Origin: Chitinophaga rhizophila
GTDB lineage: Bacteria; Bacteroidota; Bacteroidia; Chitinophagales; Chitinophagaceae
NCBI RefSeq assembly: GCF_019492185.1
Contig: NZ_JAICCF010000006.1
Coordinates: 62,001-126,000, forward strand
Direction of reading: 5' to 3'
DNA length: 64,000 nucleotides
Position 1 is the stretch's first letter, and the number at the start of each line of letters is the position of its first letter. Shown piece by piece: positions 8,571 through 17,280 of this stretch. Both the position numbers and the translations under genes were made by a program. Under the pieces are notes generated by a model. That model worked only from the letters and a program-made list of their open reading frames with translations, was not told the DNA's origin and did not search any database.

Positions 8571-9546
8571 GCTGGGAAAGATATTGAGCAATTTTTTTAT
8601 CCAATTGATAGTTACAGGGAACAGATGTCATATCATACTGTCCTACAGGATTCACTTCCAGGAACACGTAACGGCCGGTTCGCGTTTTCACAAAGTCAAG
8701 TGAGCCGGTATTCAGCTGCATAGCTTTCATCAGCTTAACTATCAGCTGTTCTATGTCTGCCGGAAGCTGGTAGGGCACGTTTCTGTTATTGGCATACTTC
8801 CTGAAATCAACCTTCGTCTGCTGATTCATCTGAGAGAAAATAGCCATGGTATAACAGTCTCCGTCTAGGTAGAAGACGCGTAGGTCCAGTTCCTTGTCCA
8901 GCTTTTCCTGGAAGAGCGAATAAAAGAACTCCTCCGGAATAGCCTGTAGCATATCCGGGGTAACTTCTTCTGTGTAGCTGGTATAGTTGGTTGCCTTCTC
9001 CTCCTGTATAGTGATTCCGGGGCTTTCCCAGAGCGCTTTAGTAATAATGGGGTGAGCATCCATAAACGCCTGTAGCTCTTTTTTAGAGCGTGTAATGAGC
9101 GTTGCGGGTACATCCAGCCCCTGTTGTTGTGCATTGATCAGCACTTCAATCTTGTTAACACTGGATTTACTAAAACTACCCAGTATACGCGTATGCGAAG
9201 CCAATAGCGCATATAGTGCCTTCTTCGCGATCGCATTCTCCTGGCTGAGGTGGTGTACCACATCCTGATAGTACCCTGCTTCCTGCAATGAGGCAATGGC
9301 TTGTGTATCGGGCGGCTTTGAACCATCTCTCCGGTACCATACGGCAGTAATGTCTGACAGTGCCGCAGATGCCTCTCCATTGAAGTGCATATCTGCCTGC
9401 TTGCTGGATACCTGTAATGTAGGCGCATGCCCGGGGTTGAGCATGTCTGTCCCATTAACACGCCGAAAGGGCACTTTCAGGTATCGCAGCCAGTCAATCA
9501 CTTTATCTGTTGAGGGTTCCAGATCTTTAGATATAATCAGGACCAT
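8563..9546 (-). CDS. gwsG: Grasp-with-spasm system ATP-grasp peptide maturase
   Basis: A 327-residue ATP-grasp ligase of the MvdC/MvdD (graspetide) type. Such enzymes activate Asp/Glu side chains of a precursor with ATP and join them to Ser/Thr or Lys as esters or amides. Visible features are the N-terminal MVLIISKDLEPSTDKVIDWL, the nucleotide region ITKALWESPG...QEEK, and the metal-binding C-terminal motif VFLEVNPVGQYD. The gene follows the two clustered precursors by 117 nt, with a hairpin in between, and starts the tight maturation operon. The precursor tails hold conserved Ser/Thr and acidic residues that could be its substrates. Confidence 0.88.
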   Translation of the reverse strand: MVLIISKDLEPSTDKVIDWLRYLKVPFRRVNGTDMLNPGHAPTLQVSSKQADMHFNGEASAALSDITAVWYRRDGSKPPDTQAIASLQEAGYYQDVVHHLSQENAIAKKALYALLASHTRILGSFSKSSVNKIEVLINAQQQGLDVPATLITRSKKELQAFMDAHPIITKALWESPGITIQEEKATNYTSYTEEVTPDMLQAIPEEFFYSLFQEKLDKELDLRVFYLDGDCYTMAIFSQMNQQTKVDFRKYANNRNVPYQLPADIEQLIVKLMKAMQLNTGSLDFVKTRTGRYVFLEVNPVGQYDMTSVPCNYQLDKKIAQYLSQHA

Positions 9547-9575
9547 AGGTGATAAACAGGTTTAAAACAGGAAAA

Positions 9576-9601
9576 GTGATGTCAAGCAATGCTGACATCA
9601 C
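9576..9601 (-). terminator. Hairpin between precursor genes and maturation operon
   Basis: A perfect 9-bp stem, GTGATGTCA (9576-9584) with TGACATCAC (9593-9601), and an 8-nt loop. Read on the minus strand it is followed by TTTTCCTGTTTT. It lies after the precursor genes and before the ATP-grasp gene. A weak terminator or processing site would give more precursor than enzyme transcript. That role is inferred. Confidence 0.55.
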
Positions 9602-9662
9602 TGTGATGAATTGAAGCAATGCCTGCTACAGGCGTAACACATTAACGAGCATGAGCCAGCTG

Positions 9663-9824
9663 TTAATCAACAGACTCATAGTCAAGCAGATCAATGAAAC
9701 TGCCACGGTCAACAACGCAGGTATTGATATGACAAGCCGCTGCGGCAAGACCTAACATTTTCTCTATCTCATTTTCGGTATCTATCTCGTTAATTTTAAA
9801 ATCATCCAGGGATAATCTGTTCAT
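9663..9824 (-). CDS. RiPP precursor peptide 2 (grasp-with-spasm type)
   Basis: A 53-residue peptide beginning MNRLSLDDFKINEIDTENEI, with leader elements shared with the two other precursors here: RLSLDDF, E(I/V)EK and GLAAAACH. The tail after CH is short and ends in a Ser-Phe-Ile-Asp stretch, then LLDYESVD. The shared GLAAA could be the processing zone for the C39 peptidase (small residues after hydrophobic M/L at spaced positions), but the cleavage point is not certain. It lies 103 nt downstream of precursor 1 and upstream of the maturases. The core is about 19 residues shorter than in the other two. Confidence 0.85.
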   Translation of the reverse strand: MNRLSLDDFKINEIDTENEIEKMLGLAAAACHINTCVVDRGSFIDLLDYESVD

Positions 9825-9927
9825 GGGGAGATTTTGATGTGGTGATACGATGGGTAACGGGGCTATGCTACAAACACTTAATTCCTACAGGTTACATTTG
9901 AGGTTGTACGAGTGGGAATAATCTTAA

Positions 9928-10146
9928 CTACAACAGACCTGCGCTGAATGACAGATCACGGCCTATTGTCAACTGAGCAGATTCTTTCTCATAGTCAACA
10001 AAGTCAATGAAAGTTGCATCTGGCTGAGGATTACAGGTTTTGTGACAGGCAGCAGCAGCTAAACCCATCAGCTTTTCGATTTCATTATTGCTGTCAGCAA
10101 TATCCAGTTTGAAATCATCCAGAGACAAACGTTTTGAGTGTTCCAT
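9928..10146 (-). CDS. RiPP precursor peptide 1 (grasp-with-spasm type)
   Basis: A 72-residue peptide. The start at 10146 (MEHSKRLSLDDFKLDIAD) is chosen by alignment with the other precursors. An in-frame ATG at 10173 would add nine residues. The leader has RLSLDDF, NEIEK and GLAAAACH. The putative core begins around the CHKTC segment and includes DATFIDFVDYEKE, with Thr, Lys, Asp and Glu suited to ATP-grasp ester or amide rings. The tail ends DLSFSAGLL. It is the first gene of the minus-strand cluster and is divergent from an aldo/keto reductase gene. Confidence 0.85.
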   Translation of the reverse strand: MEHSKRLSLDDFKLDIADSNNEIEKLMGLAAAACHKTCNPQPDATFIDFVDYEKESAQLTIGRDLSFSAGLL

Positions 10147-10363
10147 AAGCTTGTATGTTTTTGTTTTTAACAATAAATAAATTTATATTTAAATTCAGAT
10201 ATTTCCAATAAAATTATCACCTTATTTCAGTTATTTTTTGCCCCTTTTATAAGTGTATGAAACCCTTTCCCACAAGTACTTACATGCGTGTTGTACATTA
10301 TCCCAGATACTGTAAAAACACCACAGCAGACACCCTTATCAACCACCTCAAAAATCACATCTC

Positions 10364-11659
10364 ATGATACAGTTACATGAACTGAGTAAGATAGGATTCG
10401 GCATGTACCGAACATCTGTCAGTCAGGATGCACATTTACAGGCACTCCTGCATGCCGTAAACAATGGCTGCAACCTGCTCGACACTGCTTCTAATTACGA
10501 AAATGGTGCATCAGAGCTACTTGTTGGCAAACTGCTTGAAAGCGTTCCCCGTACACAACTATTCATCGTCACCAAAGCAGGCTATATTAGTGGCGATAAC
10601 CTGAATGCCTTCAGAAAATTACAGGAATCAGGCAAGGCCCTGCAGGAAGTTGTAACTATCAGCGATACCTTTCTTCATTCCATGCATCCTGAATATCTCC
10701 GGCTACAAATAGATACCTCATTACTCCGCATGGGAACCAGCTATCTTGATGGCTTCCTGCTACATTCACCGGAATACTTCTTTGAGCAACCAGCATCTAT
10801 TGCTACTAAACAAGAGTACTACCGCAGATTTGAGCAAGCCTTTGCCTTTCTGGAAACAGAGGTTGCTGCTGGCAGAATACGCTATTACGGTGTCAGCTCC
10901 AATACGCTTGGCATCACCGAAGGCCCGAAAGCAACAAACCTCGCAGAATTGATTGCAGTTGCTAATCGTGTAAGTGCAGACAATCACTTCAAACTGATAC
11001 AATTCCCTTACAACATTATTGAACATCAGGCAGACATCTATGTACCTGCCTATAACACCAATCTGCTGGAGATGGCCACCCGACATGGTATCCGTACTTT
11101 CGGTAATCGCCCGCTGAATGCTAATTCCGCAAAAGGCATGTTACGTATGGTTATCTATCCATCACACCATCCTGATAGCGCCGCCGACCAGGCCATACAT
11201 GATGAATGCTTTACTATACTGGAACAACAATTACTACAAAAGAAACCCGGCAGCAGCCTGAATGATTTCGCCTTACTGTCCTTCCTGAAAGACAACTGGA
11301 AAGCTATTCCCCATGAAGAAGCATTTAATAAGCTGTTCTATGGCACATTATATCCGATAGCTCATTTGTTATATGACAACAACATCCCTCCGGCAGTGAT
11401 GGAGCTTTTACAATCCTTTCAGCGGGTATGCTGGCAGTATTGCCTGCACACTACTACGGAAAGAGCTATTACCTGGCTGAAGGACAATAACTACGAAAGA
11501 CTCCTGCCTACTTCCACTGAAGACACGCTACCTGCATCTCTGTGCAGAGAGTATCTCAGCAGAGGACTGGATCATGTGCTGGTCGGCATGCGTCGTATTG
11601 CATATGTTGAGGAGCTGCAATCTGTCTTTGCTCCTGCAGCCCGTGTAGATGCGTCTTAA
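10364..11659 (+). CDS. Aldo/keto reductase-like protein with C-terminal extension
   Basis: A 431-residue protein whose first ~280 residues form an aldo/keto reductase barrel. It shows the catalytic tetrad pattern: Asp and Tyr in LLDTASNYENG, Lys in IVTKAGY and His in FLLHSPEYF. The C-terminal ~150 residues are helical with no recognised domain. NAD(P)H-dependent carbonyl reduction is the family activity, but the substrate is unknown. It is divergent from RiPP precursor 1 and lies between precursors 1 and 3, so a tailoring role is conceivable but unproven. The 3' end overlaps the convergent gene by 4 nt. Confidence 0.8.
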   Translation: MIQLHELSKIGFGMYRTSVSQDAHLQALLHAVNNGCNLLDTASNYENGASELLVGKLLESVPRTQLFIVTKAGYISGDNLNAFRKLQESGKALQEVVTISDTFLHSMHPEYLRLQIDTSLLRMGTSYLDGFLLHSPEYFFEQPASIATKQEYYRRFEQAFAFLETEVAAGRIRYYGVSSNTLGITEGPKATNLAELIAVANRVSADNHFKLIQFPYNIIEHQADIYVPAYNTNLLEMATRHGIRTFGNRPLNANSAKGMLRMVIYPSHHPDSAADQAIHDECFTILEQQLLQKKPGSSLNDFALLSFLKDNWKAIPHEEAFNKLFYGTLYPIAHLLYDNNIPPAVMELLQSFQRVCWQYCLHTTTERAITWLKDNNYERLLPTSTEDTLPASLCREYLSRGLDHVLVGMRRIAYVEELQSVFAPAARVDAS

Positions 11660-12339
11660 TTTTTAGCAGGCTTTTTAAAGAAGCCTGCTTCCAGCTCAGG
11701 TAATTCACGCGCATACTGTACGGCATCCCACTTCATATCAAAGGGTGCCAGGTACTCTGCCATGGTTGGCAACCCCATGGACGCCCTTCGCTTGTCTACC
11801 TGTGCAGGATCTTCCAGCGGCGCTACCTGGTAATGGTTCGCTTTCATGTCCCATATCACCTGACTGCCATACACCTGGCGGTGACCATGGTATAATGCTA
11901 CACGATCTTCCAGCAGTGCCAGACTTCTCAGCGCGGCTTTGCCGTTGGCAGCAGCAGCCCGCATTACCGGCAGATACTTGTCCTGCGCCTGAATACCTGC
12001 ATGCTGTATGACCATAAACAGAGTAGTATTACCACTCCTGCCAATATCATCAGCGCCTAGCCAACCAAAGGTATCTATGATGGCAGTCACCTTCAGCAGA
12101 TTCAATGAATCGGCAATAGCCATCTTGGCAAACAATGCTTTCATTTCAGGAGAGTCGCCTCCATGTTTGCTTTGCACATATTCCAGCTGCGAACGATATT
12201 GCTGGTCTGCAGCGGAAACCGTATCCAGTATACGGATGATAGCATCCTTTTGCTCAAGGCTTAAAGGCGCATGCTGACAAAAAGCTGTTGTCCTTAAGCA
12301 CAACATCAATAACACCATACATGCAGGATAACACTTCAT
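11656..12339 (-). CDS. Secreted DUF6624-like protein
   Basis: About 227 residues with an N-terminal signal sequence (MKCYPACMVLLMLCLRTTAFC). The body has a pattern I associate with the uncharacterised DUF6624 family: TFGWLGADDIGRSGNTTLFM, then VIQHAG, the acid stretch LLEDRVALYHGHRQVYGSQ and a C-terminal RRASMGLP. Function is unknown. It lies between two RiPP precursor genes, but its sequence gives no link to peptide maturation. An ATG three codons upstream (12348) is also possible. Confidence 0.65.
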   Translation of the reverse strand: MKCYPACMVLLMLCLRTTAFCQHAPLSLEQKDAIIRILDTVSAADQQYRSQLEYVQSKHGGDSPEMKALFAKMAIADSLNLLKVTAIIDTFGWLGADDIGRSGNTTLFMVIQHAGIQAQDKYLPVMRAAAANGKAALRSLALLEDRVALYHGHRQVYGSQVIWDMKANHYQVAPLEDPAQVDKRRASMGLPTMAEYLAPFDMKWDAVQYARELPELEAGFFKKPAKN

Positions 12340-12449
12340 AAGAATCATTTACCGGCTAAAACATAATGAGGCCCCAAGAGCGATGCAGCAGACAGAAGGC
12401 CCTATAGCACCTTCTGCCTGCTCTAAACTCAATACGGTTACGTAAGTGT

Positions 12450-12668
12450 TTAAGCTAATAAGCTCAGCTGATCGTTTGATCTCAGCGGTGCTGCATCAGC
12501 CAATCCCCATTCGTAATCAAACAAGGTAGCGCTGCCATCAGGATTCTTGTGAGGGCCAGTAAAATGACAGCCGGCAGCTGCCAATCCAAGCATCTTTTCT
12601 ACTTCGTTACCGGAGTTAACTGCTTCCATCTGGAAGTCTTCGAGGGCTAAGCGTTTTTCGCTCTTCAT
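12450..12668 (-). CDS. RiPP precursor peptide 3, detached from the cluster
   Basis: A 72-residue peptide, MKSEKRLALEDFQMEAVNSG then NEVEKMLGLAAAGCH, clearly homologous to precursors 1 and 2 in the leader (RLALEDF, EVEK, GLAAAGCH). The core differs: FTGPHKNPDGSATLFDYEWG and a tail ending DQLSLLA, with DYE conserved. It lies 2.3 kb upstream of precursor 1, separated by two unrelated genes, so it probably has its own promoter and is processed by the same enzymes in trans. Confidence 0.82.
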   Translation of the reverse strand: MKSEKRLALEDFQMEAVNSGNEVEKMLGLAAAGCHFTGPHKNPDGSATLFDYEWGLADAAPLRSNDQLSLLA

Positions 12669-13108
12669 AAAACTGGATTTTGAGGTGAGAAAAATAAATA
12701 TAGAGATCTTTTCAAGTTAACGTTTATCCATCTAATTCCCATTGCCTTTTTTCAGGTATACAGGACATTATATTGAAGGTACAACTGCACATCTACATAC
12801 AAGGTCTGTTAATAACACCCTGATGGCAAGCCACTTCCAATCAGACATTCAAAGAAATCCCTGCGGAATTATCACCAAAAAACAGATTAAAAGAATAGGG
12901 GCTACCTCCCATACCACCCAAACAATGATTATATTTAACTATCACTGTTTATCAAAGTAACTGATCTGCATCAAACTTACAGATCATCAACTATACTAAG
13001 ACACTGATAGCAGGTACTGCGGGATATAACGCAACAAGAACCAATGGTATGATCTAATATCGAAGTGCGTACAGCTTAATTGATCACGTACGTTCACCGA
13101 CATGGCTA
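12669..13108. other. Intergenic region upstream of precursor 3
   Basis: About 440 bases without a convincing gene. It should hold the promoter of precursor 3, but no clear TAnnTTTG box with a matching -33 TTG was seen. No further precursor leader motif (RLSLDDF or GLAAA) is present on either strand, and no strong hairpin was recognised. Confidence 0.5.
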
Positions 13109-13924
13109 CTACTGCTTATAATAAGTATACATCCAGTCCTTCACCTGATAGGGATAAGGTTCATACACCGCATTATCTTCCGGAATTGAATACCCTTCCT
13201 TAAAGTCCTTCCTGGCGGCAGCCAACGTTTTCCGCCCCTCTTCATCACGATGTAAACGCATCAGACAGATACTCTTATAATAGCCTGCATCTGAAAATCT
13301 CGGATATAGGGATAGGGCCTTGTTAAAATAGTCTACCGCTGCCGGATAATCAGCCGTTTCATAGTGTACAATACCCAGATAAAAGTAATACAGGAAATGT
13401 ACCGGCGCACTCGGACTACTCTCCTGTACCCGCCGGATCACCTCCAGCAAAGAAGCCTTCGCGGCAGAATAATCATTCAGTTGCAGATAACTCAATCCCA
13501 GATAAAAGTCATAACCATGATCCATCACCCCCTGATGGTAATGAGCTGATTTAGCCAGGTTAAAGTCTGTAATGGCAGATTGATAGTCCTTCTGAAAAAT
13601 ACACTTAATAAAAGCCCGGTAGTCCAGATACTCCGCCGGATCCAGCGCAACTGCCTTATCCAGGTACTTCATTCCTGCTTCATACTTGCGTTGCTTAAAT
13701 AACGGCATAGCCTTCAACTGCCAGAAAGAAGCTTCACCCGGAAGTATGGCCAACGCACTGTCAAGATACAGTTGCCATTGCGGCGCAAAATAATGATACC
13801 TGTACGCCCCATTCACAAGAAACCGCTTTTCCACCGCTTCTTTATCAGTCAATAACTGAGCAGAAACCGTATTACCAAAGAAACAGAAAAACGACAGGAA
13901 AAAGGCTACAAGCAATGATTTCAT
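13109..13924 (-). CDS. Secreted tetratricopeptide-repeat protein
   Basis: A 271-residue protein with a signal peptide (MKSLLVAFFLSFFCFFGNTVSAQ) followed by several TPR helices (DPAEYLDYRAFIKCIFQKDY, YLQLNDYSAAKASL, HYETADYPAAVDYF). The start at 13924 is preferred over an in-frame ATG at 14020 because it places the signal peptide at the N-terminus. TPR proteins scaffold other proteins. The partner here is unknown and the neighbours give no hint. Confidence 0.75.
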   Translation of the reverse strand: MKSLLVAFFLSFFCFFGNTVSAQLLTDKEAVEKRFLVNGAYRYHYFAPQWQLYLDSALAILPGEASFWQLKAMPLFKQRKYEAGMKYLDKAVALDPAEYLDYRAFIKCIFQKDYQSAITDFNLAKSAHYHQGVMDHGYDFYLGLSYLQLNDYSAAKASLLEVIRRVQESSPSAPVHFLYYFYLGIVHYETADYPAAVDYFNKALSLYPRFSDAGYYKSICLMRLHRDEEGRKTLAAARKDFKEGYSIPEDNAVYEPYPYQVKDWMYTYYKQ

Positions 13925-14049
13925 ACGCAACAGGGATTTATGTAAATATACGAAATCCCGCCGGCATATCCTTAAAAAACACGCCAAAAAACACATCTTT
14001 TTTTCTGAAAAAAAACACATTTTTCAGCTGTATATAACAACGCCTTGTG

Positions 14050-16566
14050 CTACAAAGCCTGCACCTTAATATTATCTATACTCGCCATACAATCATAAGA
14101 CCTTACACCTATACTTCCTCCATTAAACGTTCCATCTTTCACCGTAATAACCGGTGTACTACTCTTATCAATATACACGTCCAGTTTATTACCTTTCGCC
14201 GTTACCCGAACCTTATATGCCCTATTCATTTCTATCAACTGTGCATACTCCTTCAGTACCTCCCATTTACCTCCTGAAGCCTTACCTAACTGCACCTTAC
14301 CCTTCATCGCGTCAAGTCCCAGGTAATACCCGTTATAGGCATCTGCTCCCAGATCAGGCGACGATACCCTGAATATAATACCGGCATTACCCGCTGAACC
14401 CAGTGTAACGGTTGCCTCATAACTCAGATCATAAAACGTTACTCCTGATGCAATACTCTTCACGCCGTGAATACCATACCCCCATGACCCTTTATTAGAA
14501 GCTGCATGTATTGCACCGTCCTTTATGAACCATTGTCCATAGTTAATCCAGCTGGCTAATGTCGCGCTGCTAAAATCTTCGTTAAACGCTGCCACTGCCT
14601 GCCCTGCATTACCAACTACCGGGAAGTTGCTGATACGTATATTCTCCGAACCATACGGTGTAAGTATAATATCTTCCAGCTGCTCATTCGAGGCAACCGG
14701 ACTTTCCGGCACCTCCGCTGCATGCATTACATCGTCAGCTACCTTCCAGGATGGTAACCTGCGGCCCTTCAGGCTCAGTGTAACTGGCGTTACCGACTGC
14801 TCAAACGGATTCTCCGGCATAGGGCGCTGCACCACTTTAACTGAACGGCCAGGATCCTGCGGATTGATCTCCAGCGCATAGTTCCAGGGGCTCACCGGTT
14901 TCACCTCATAGTCATAAAATCCCTTTACAGGATGCTCCTTCCGGATGGTATATGCTGCATCCATTTTCAAACCATACACCAACGGACCACGCGCTACGGT
15001 AACAGAGCGATTCACGTGCTCAGTAATGCCGACTTCCATAGGAAAACGCAGTACTACCTGATCCCCCTCTTTCCAGGTACGTGTCACCCTGTAAATACTG
15101 CCTTGCTGTACACCCTGTTGCTTTGTACCATTCACTGCTATCTCAGGCGCTTTACACCACGAAGGGATCCTCAGCGTCAAAGGAAATGCGGCTGCCTGCT
15201 TCGGCGCAACATTGATACTGATCTTTTCACCAAAAGGATAGTCAGTAACCACATCCAGGGTCACAGGTATACCTCCGGCAACCAGGGCATTCACCGTAAC
15301 CGGCGCATAGGCGATGACGGCCAGTCCTTTATCTGGTGTGGCAGCCCAGCTGTTTTTGACAAAATAAGGCCACCCCATATGCATGTTGTAACGGCAACAT
15401 CCCATACCGGAATACGGACTAAGCAGGATGCCGCCATCATAGTCTTCATCAAAACCGCTATTCCCATGTTTGCAGAACAACTGGTTAGGCTGTGTATAGT
15501 ACAGGTGAGACTTGATATCCCGGCTAAACTGGGCCGGCAATGCATTAAAGGCTATCTTCTCCAACTGATCTCCCAGGGTGGCATCATGGATGATCCTCGA
15601 GGCTGTTTCCAGACTCTGCATCCACTCTACCACAGTGCAGGTCTCTACTCCCTGAAACGAACTGCTGCCTGACAGGAACTCCGTCCCCGAAGCAATAATA
15701 CCTGCCAGGCCATGATCCCTGAGCAGATGAGCTATACCTTTAGAGGTAGCCTGCTGGTATACCTGATCATGATTCAGTTGCCCGTAAAGCACCGGAAACT
15801 TCAGTGCCTGCCCTACACTTACACTATGTTTTGTATGGAAGTCGTCTCCGAAATGGTAAAACGCATTGTTACTATATATTGCGGCCCAGGGATAAGCCTG
15901 TTGATCCAGCTTCCTGGCCAGCTCCAGCAGGAACTGATCGCCGGTTCTGTTATATAGCCAGAAGATGATATCGATATTGTCTCCTGTTCTGGACTTGCTC
16001 CACTCATACAATGGCCTGCTATCCAGACTATCCAGCTGGTATTTGAAGTAACGGGTCAGAAAAGGTATTACCTGCGGATCTCCGGTAGCTTCATAATAAC
16101 TCTGCAACGCATACATCATAGGCATACGGGGCCACCAGTCTTTCATCTTCGCCGGACCAAATAATCCATCCGCATGCTGGTTGTTCAGCGTCCACCTGAT
16201 CCATTTTTCCGACCGCCTTTTCAAAGTCGTATCATCCAGGGTATATGCCAGCGTCACCAATCCCTTCACATAATAGGGTACCCGCTCCCAACCGGAACCG
16301 GATCCTCCCAGCCAGTCAGATGCCGGCCCCAGATTGTCCGGCTCTGGATACAGCTCTTCCGCATGTCCTGTTGCGCCATCCCGTTGCAGCTCAAGCTGCT
16401 TCAACAGCCAACCCTTCGCCTTTATACTACCCAACGGCAACTGTGTGTAGCTCTGTGGTGATAACGGTGCCCGGTTATGGTAATAAGCTTTCGTATGACC
16501 GTTTTGTGCCTGAGATAGGAATGACGTTACCAGCAGTAAGCTGGTCAGTAAAGCGGATCTGAGCAT
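14050..16566 (-). CDS. Secreted GH127-like (DUF1680) beta-L-arabinofuranosidase family protein
   Basis: An 838-residue secreted glycoside hydrolase with a signal peptide (MLRSALLTSLLLVTSFLSQAQ). Residues ~25-600 match the beta-L-arabinofuranosidase fold: an alpha-barrel (GWERVPYYVKGLVTLAYTLDD), then GVETCTVVEWM (Glu308, Cys310) and GMGCCRYNMHMGWPYF (Cys390, Cys391). The Glu-x-Cys plus Cys-Cys set corresponds to the zinc-bound catalytic cysteine site of GH127. The last ~180 residues look like a beta-sandwich of the LamG/DUF1080 kind (FNEDFSSATLASWINYGQWF). Substrate specificity is not deducible. It stands alone with no SusCD pair beside it. Confidence 0.85.
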   Translation of the reverse strand: MLRSALLTSLLLVTSFLSQAQNGHTKAYYHNRAPLSPQSYTQLPLGSIKAKGWLLKQLELQRDGATGHAEELYPEPDNLGPASDWLGGSGSGWERVPYYVKGLVTLAYTLDDTTLKRRSEKWIRWTLNNQHADGLFGPAKMKDWWPRMPMMYALQSYYEATGDPQVIPFLTRYFKYQLDSLDSRPLYEWSKSRTGDNIDIIFWLYNRTGDQFLLELARKLDQQAYPWAAIYSNNAFYHFGDDFHTKHSVSVGQALKFPVLYGQLNHDQVYQQATSKGIAHLLRDHGLAGIIASGTEFLSGSSSFQGVETCTVVEWMQSLETASRIIHDATLGDQLEKIAFNALPAQFSRDIKSHLYYTQPNQLFCKHGNSGFDEDYDGGILLSPYSGMGCCRYNMHMGWPYFVKNSWAATPDKGLAVIAYAPVTVNALVAGGIPVTLDVVTDYPFGEKISINVAPKQAAAFPLTLRIPSWCKAPEIAVNGTKQQGVQQGSIYRVTRTWKEGDQVVLRFPMEVGITEHVNRSVTVARGPLVYGLKMDAAYTIRKEHPVKGFYDYEVKPVSPWNYALEINPQDPGRSVKVVQRPMPENPFEQSVTPVTLSLKGRRLPSWKVADDVMHAAEVPESPVASNEQLEDIILTPYGSENIRISNFPVVGNAGQAVAAFNEDFSSATLASWINYGQWFIKDGAIHAASNKGSWGYGIHGVKSIASGVTFYDLSYEATVTLGSAGNAGIIFRVSSPDLGADAYNGYYLGLDAMKGKVQLGKASGGKWEVLKEYAQLIEMNRAYKVRVTAKGNKLDVYIDKSSTPVITVKDGTFNGGSIGVRSYDCMASIDNIKVQAL

Positions 16567-16745
16567 GGAATTATATATGTAGTTTCAGCCCTAATATAGT
16601 AGAAGTCCTCCGCTATTGCTAGTATCTCCCCTATTTTCCTGAGCAGCTAACGCCCATCACAATCCTGTACCTCAACAATACCCCCGGTTCGGAGTAACAG
16701 CCTGACGCATAACAGTAACTCCGGCATTTTTTGTACCTTGCGCTC

Positions 16746-17255
16746 TTGGAAATTATAACAGACCTAGCAACAATCGCTCAGCATGCTGAGGAAAAGGAAG
16801 CCGAAAATCAGGCATTTAAGGCCTTTCTTTCCGCTCATGACGGTACAGCCATCGATCGCCTTGTCGGTGAGCTGGACACGCTTATTACGCCGCAAATAGA
16901 CTGTACTACGTGTGGTAACTGCTGCCGCACCCTGATGATAGGTGTAACGGAAGAAGAAGTGACGGCCCTGGCCACACATCTCCAACGCTCTCCGGAAGAT
17001 GTAAAAGCACAATACATAGAAACCGGCTCCGGATATGGCGACATGTTAATGAACACCATTCCCTGCCACTTTCTGGATGGTAACAAATGCAGCATCTATG
17101 AAAAGCGTTTCCAGGTATGCCGCGACTTCCCCGCCCTGCATCACCCGGGCTTCACCGGAAGACTGTTTGCCATGCAGATGCATTACGGCAGATGTCTTAT
17201 CATCTACAATGTGATGGAGGAGATGAAAAAGAGGCTGGCATTCGCCAATAGCTGA
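16746..17255 (+). CDS. YkgJ-family cysteine cluster protein
   Basis: A 169-residue protein with the YkgJ-type metal cluster: CTTCGNCCR, then PCHFLDGNKCSIYEKRFQVCRDFP. This arrangement is thought to bind zinc or iron. Function is unknown. The start is uncertain because no ATG precedes the domain. TTG at 16746 is proposed because a promoter-like TACCTTGC (16735-16742) just upstream would give a very short leader; TTG at 16731 is the alternative. It is convergent with the vWA gene that follows. Confidence 0.75.
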   Translation: MEIITDLATIAQHAEEKEAENQAFKAFLSAHDGTAIDRLVGELDTLITPQIDCTTCGNCCRTLMIGVTEEEVTALATHLQRSPEDVKAQYIETGSGYGDMLMNTIPCHFLDGNKCSIYEKRFQVCRDFPALHHPGFTGRLFAMQMHYGRCLIIYNVMEEMKKRLAFANS

Positions 17256-17280
17256 TACCAGCCTGTATAGGCGCTGATCC

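Noticed and set aside
8421..8723. 100-codon plus-strand frame opposite the maturase genes
   Set aside because: It is antisense to the coupled minus-strand operon and has no features of its own.
5094..10146. Lanthipeptide cluster like pinensin
   Set aside because: No LanB/LanC/LanM-type dehydratase or cyclase is present; the enzymes are ATP-grasp and SPASM type.
12742..12960. 72-codon plus-strand frame upstream of precursor 3
   Set aside because: No homology features, no leader motif, and it overlaps the likely promoter region of precursor 3.
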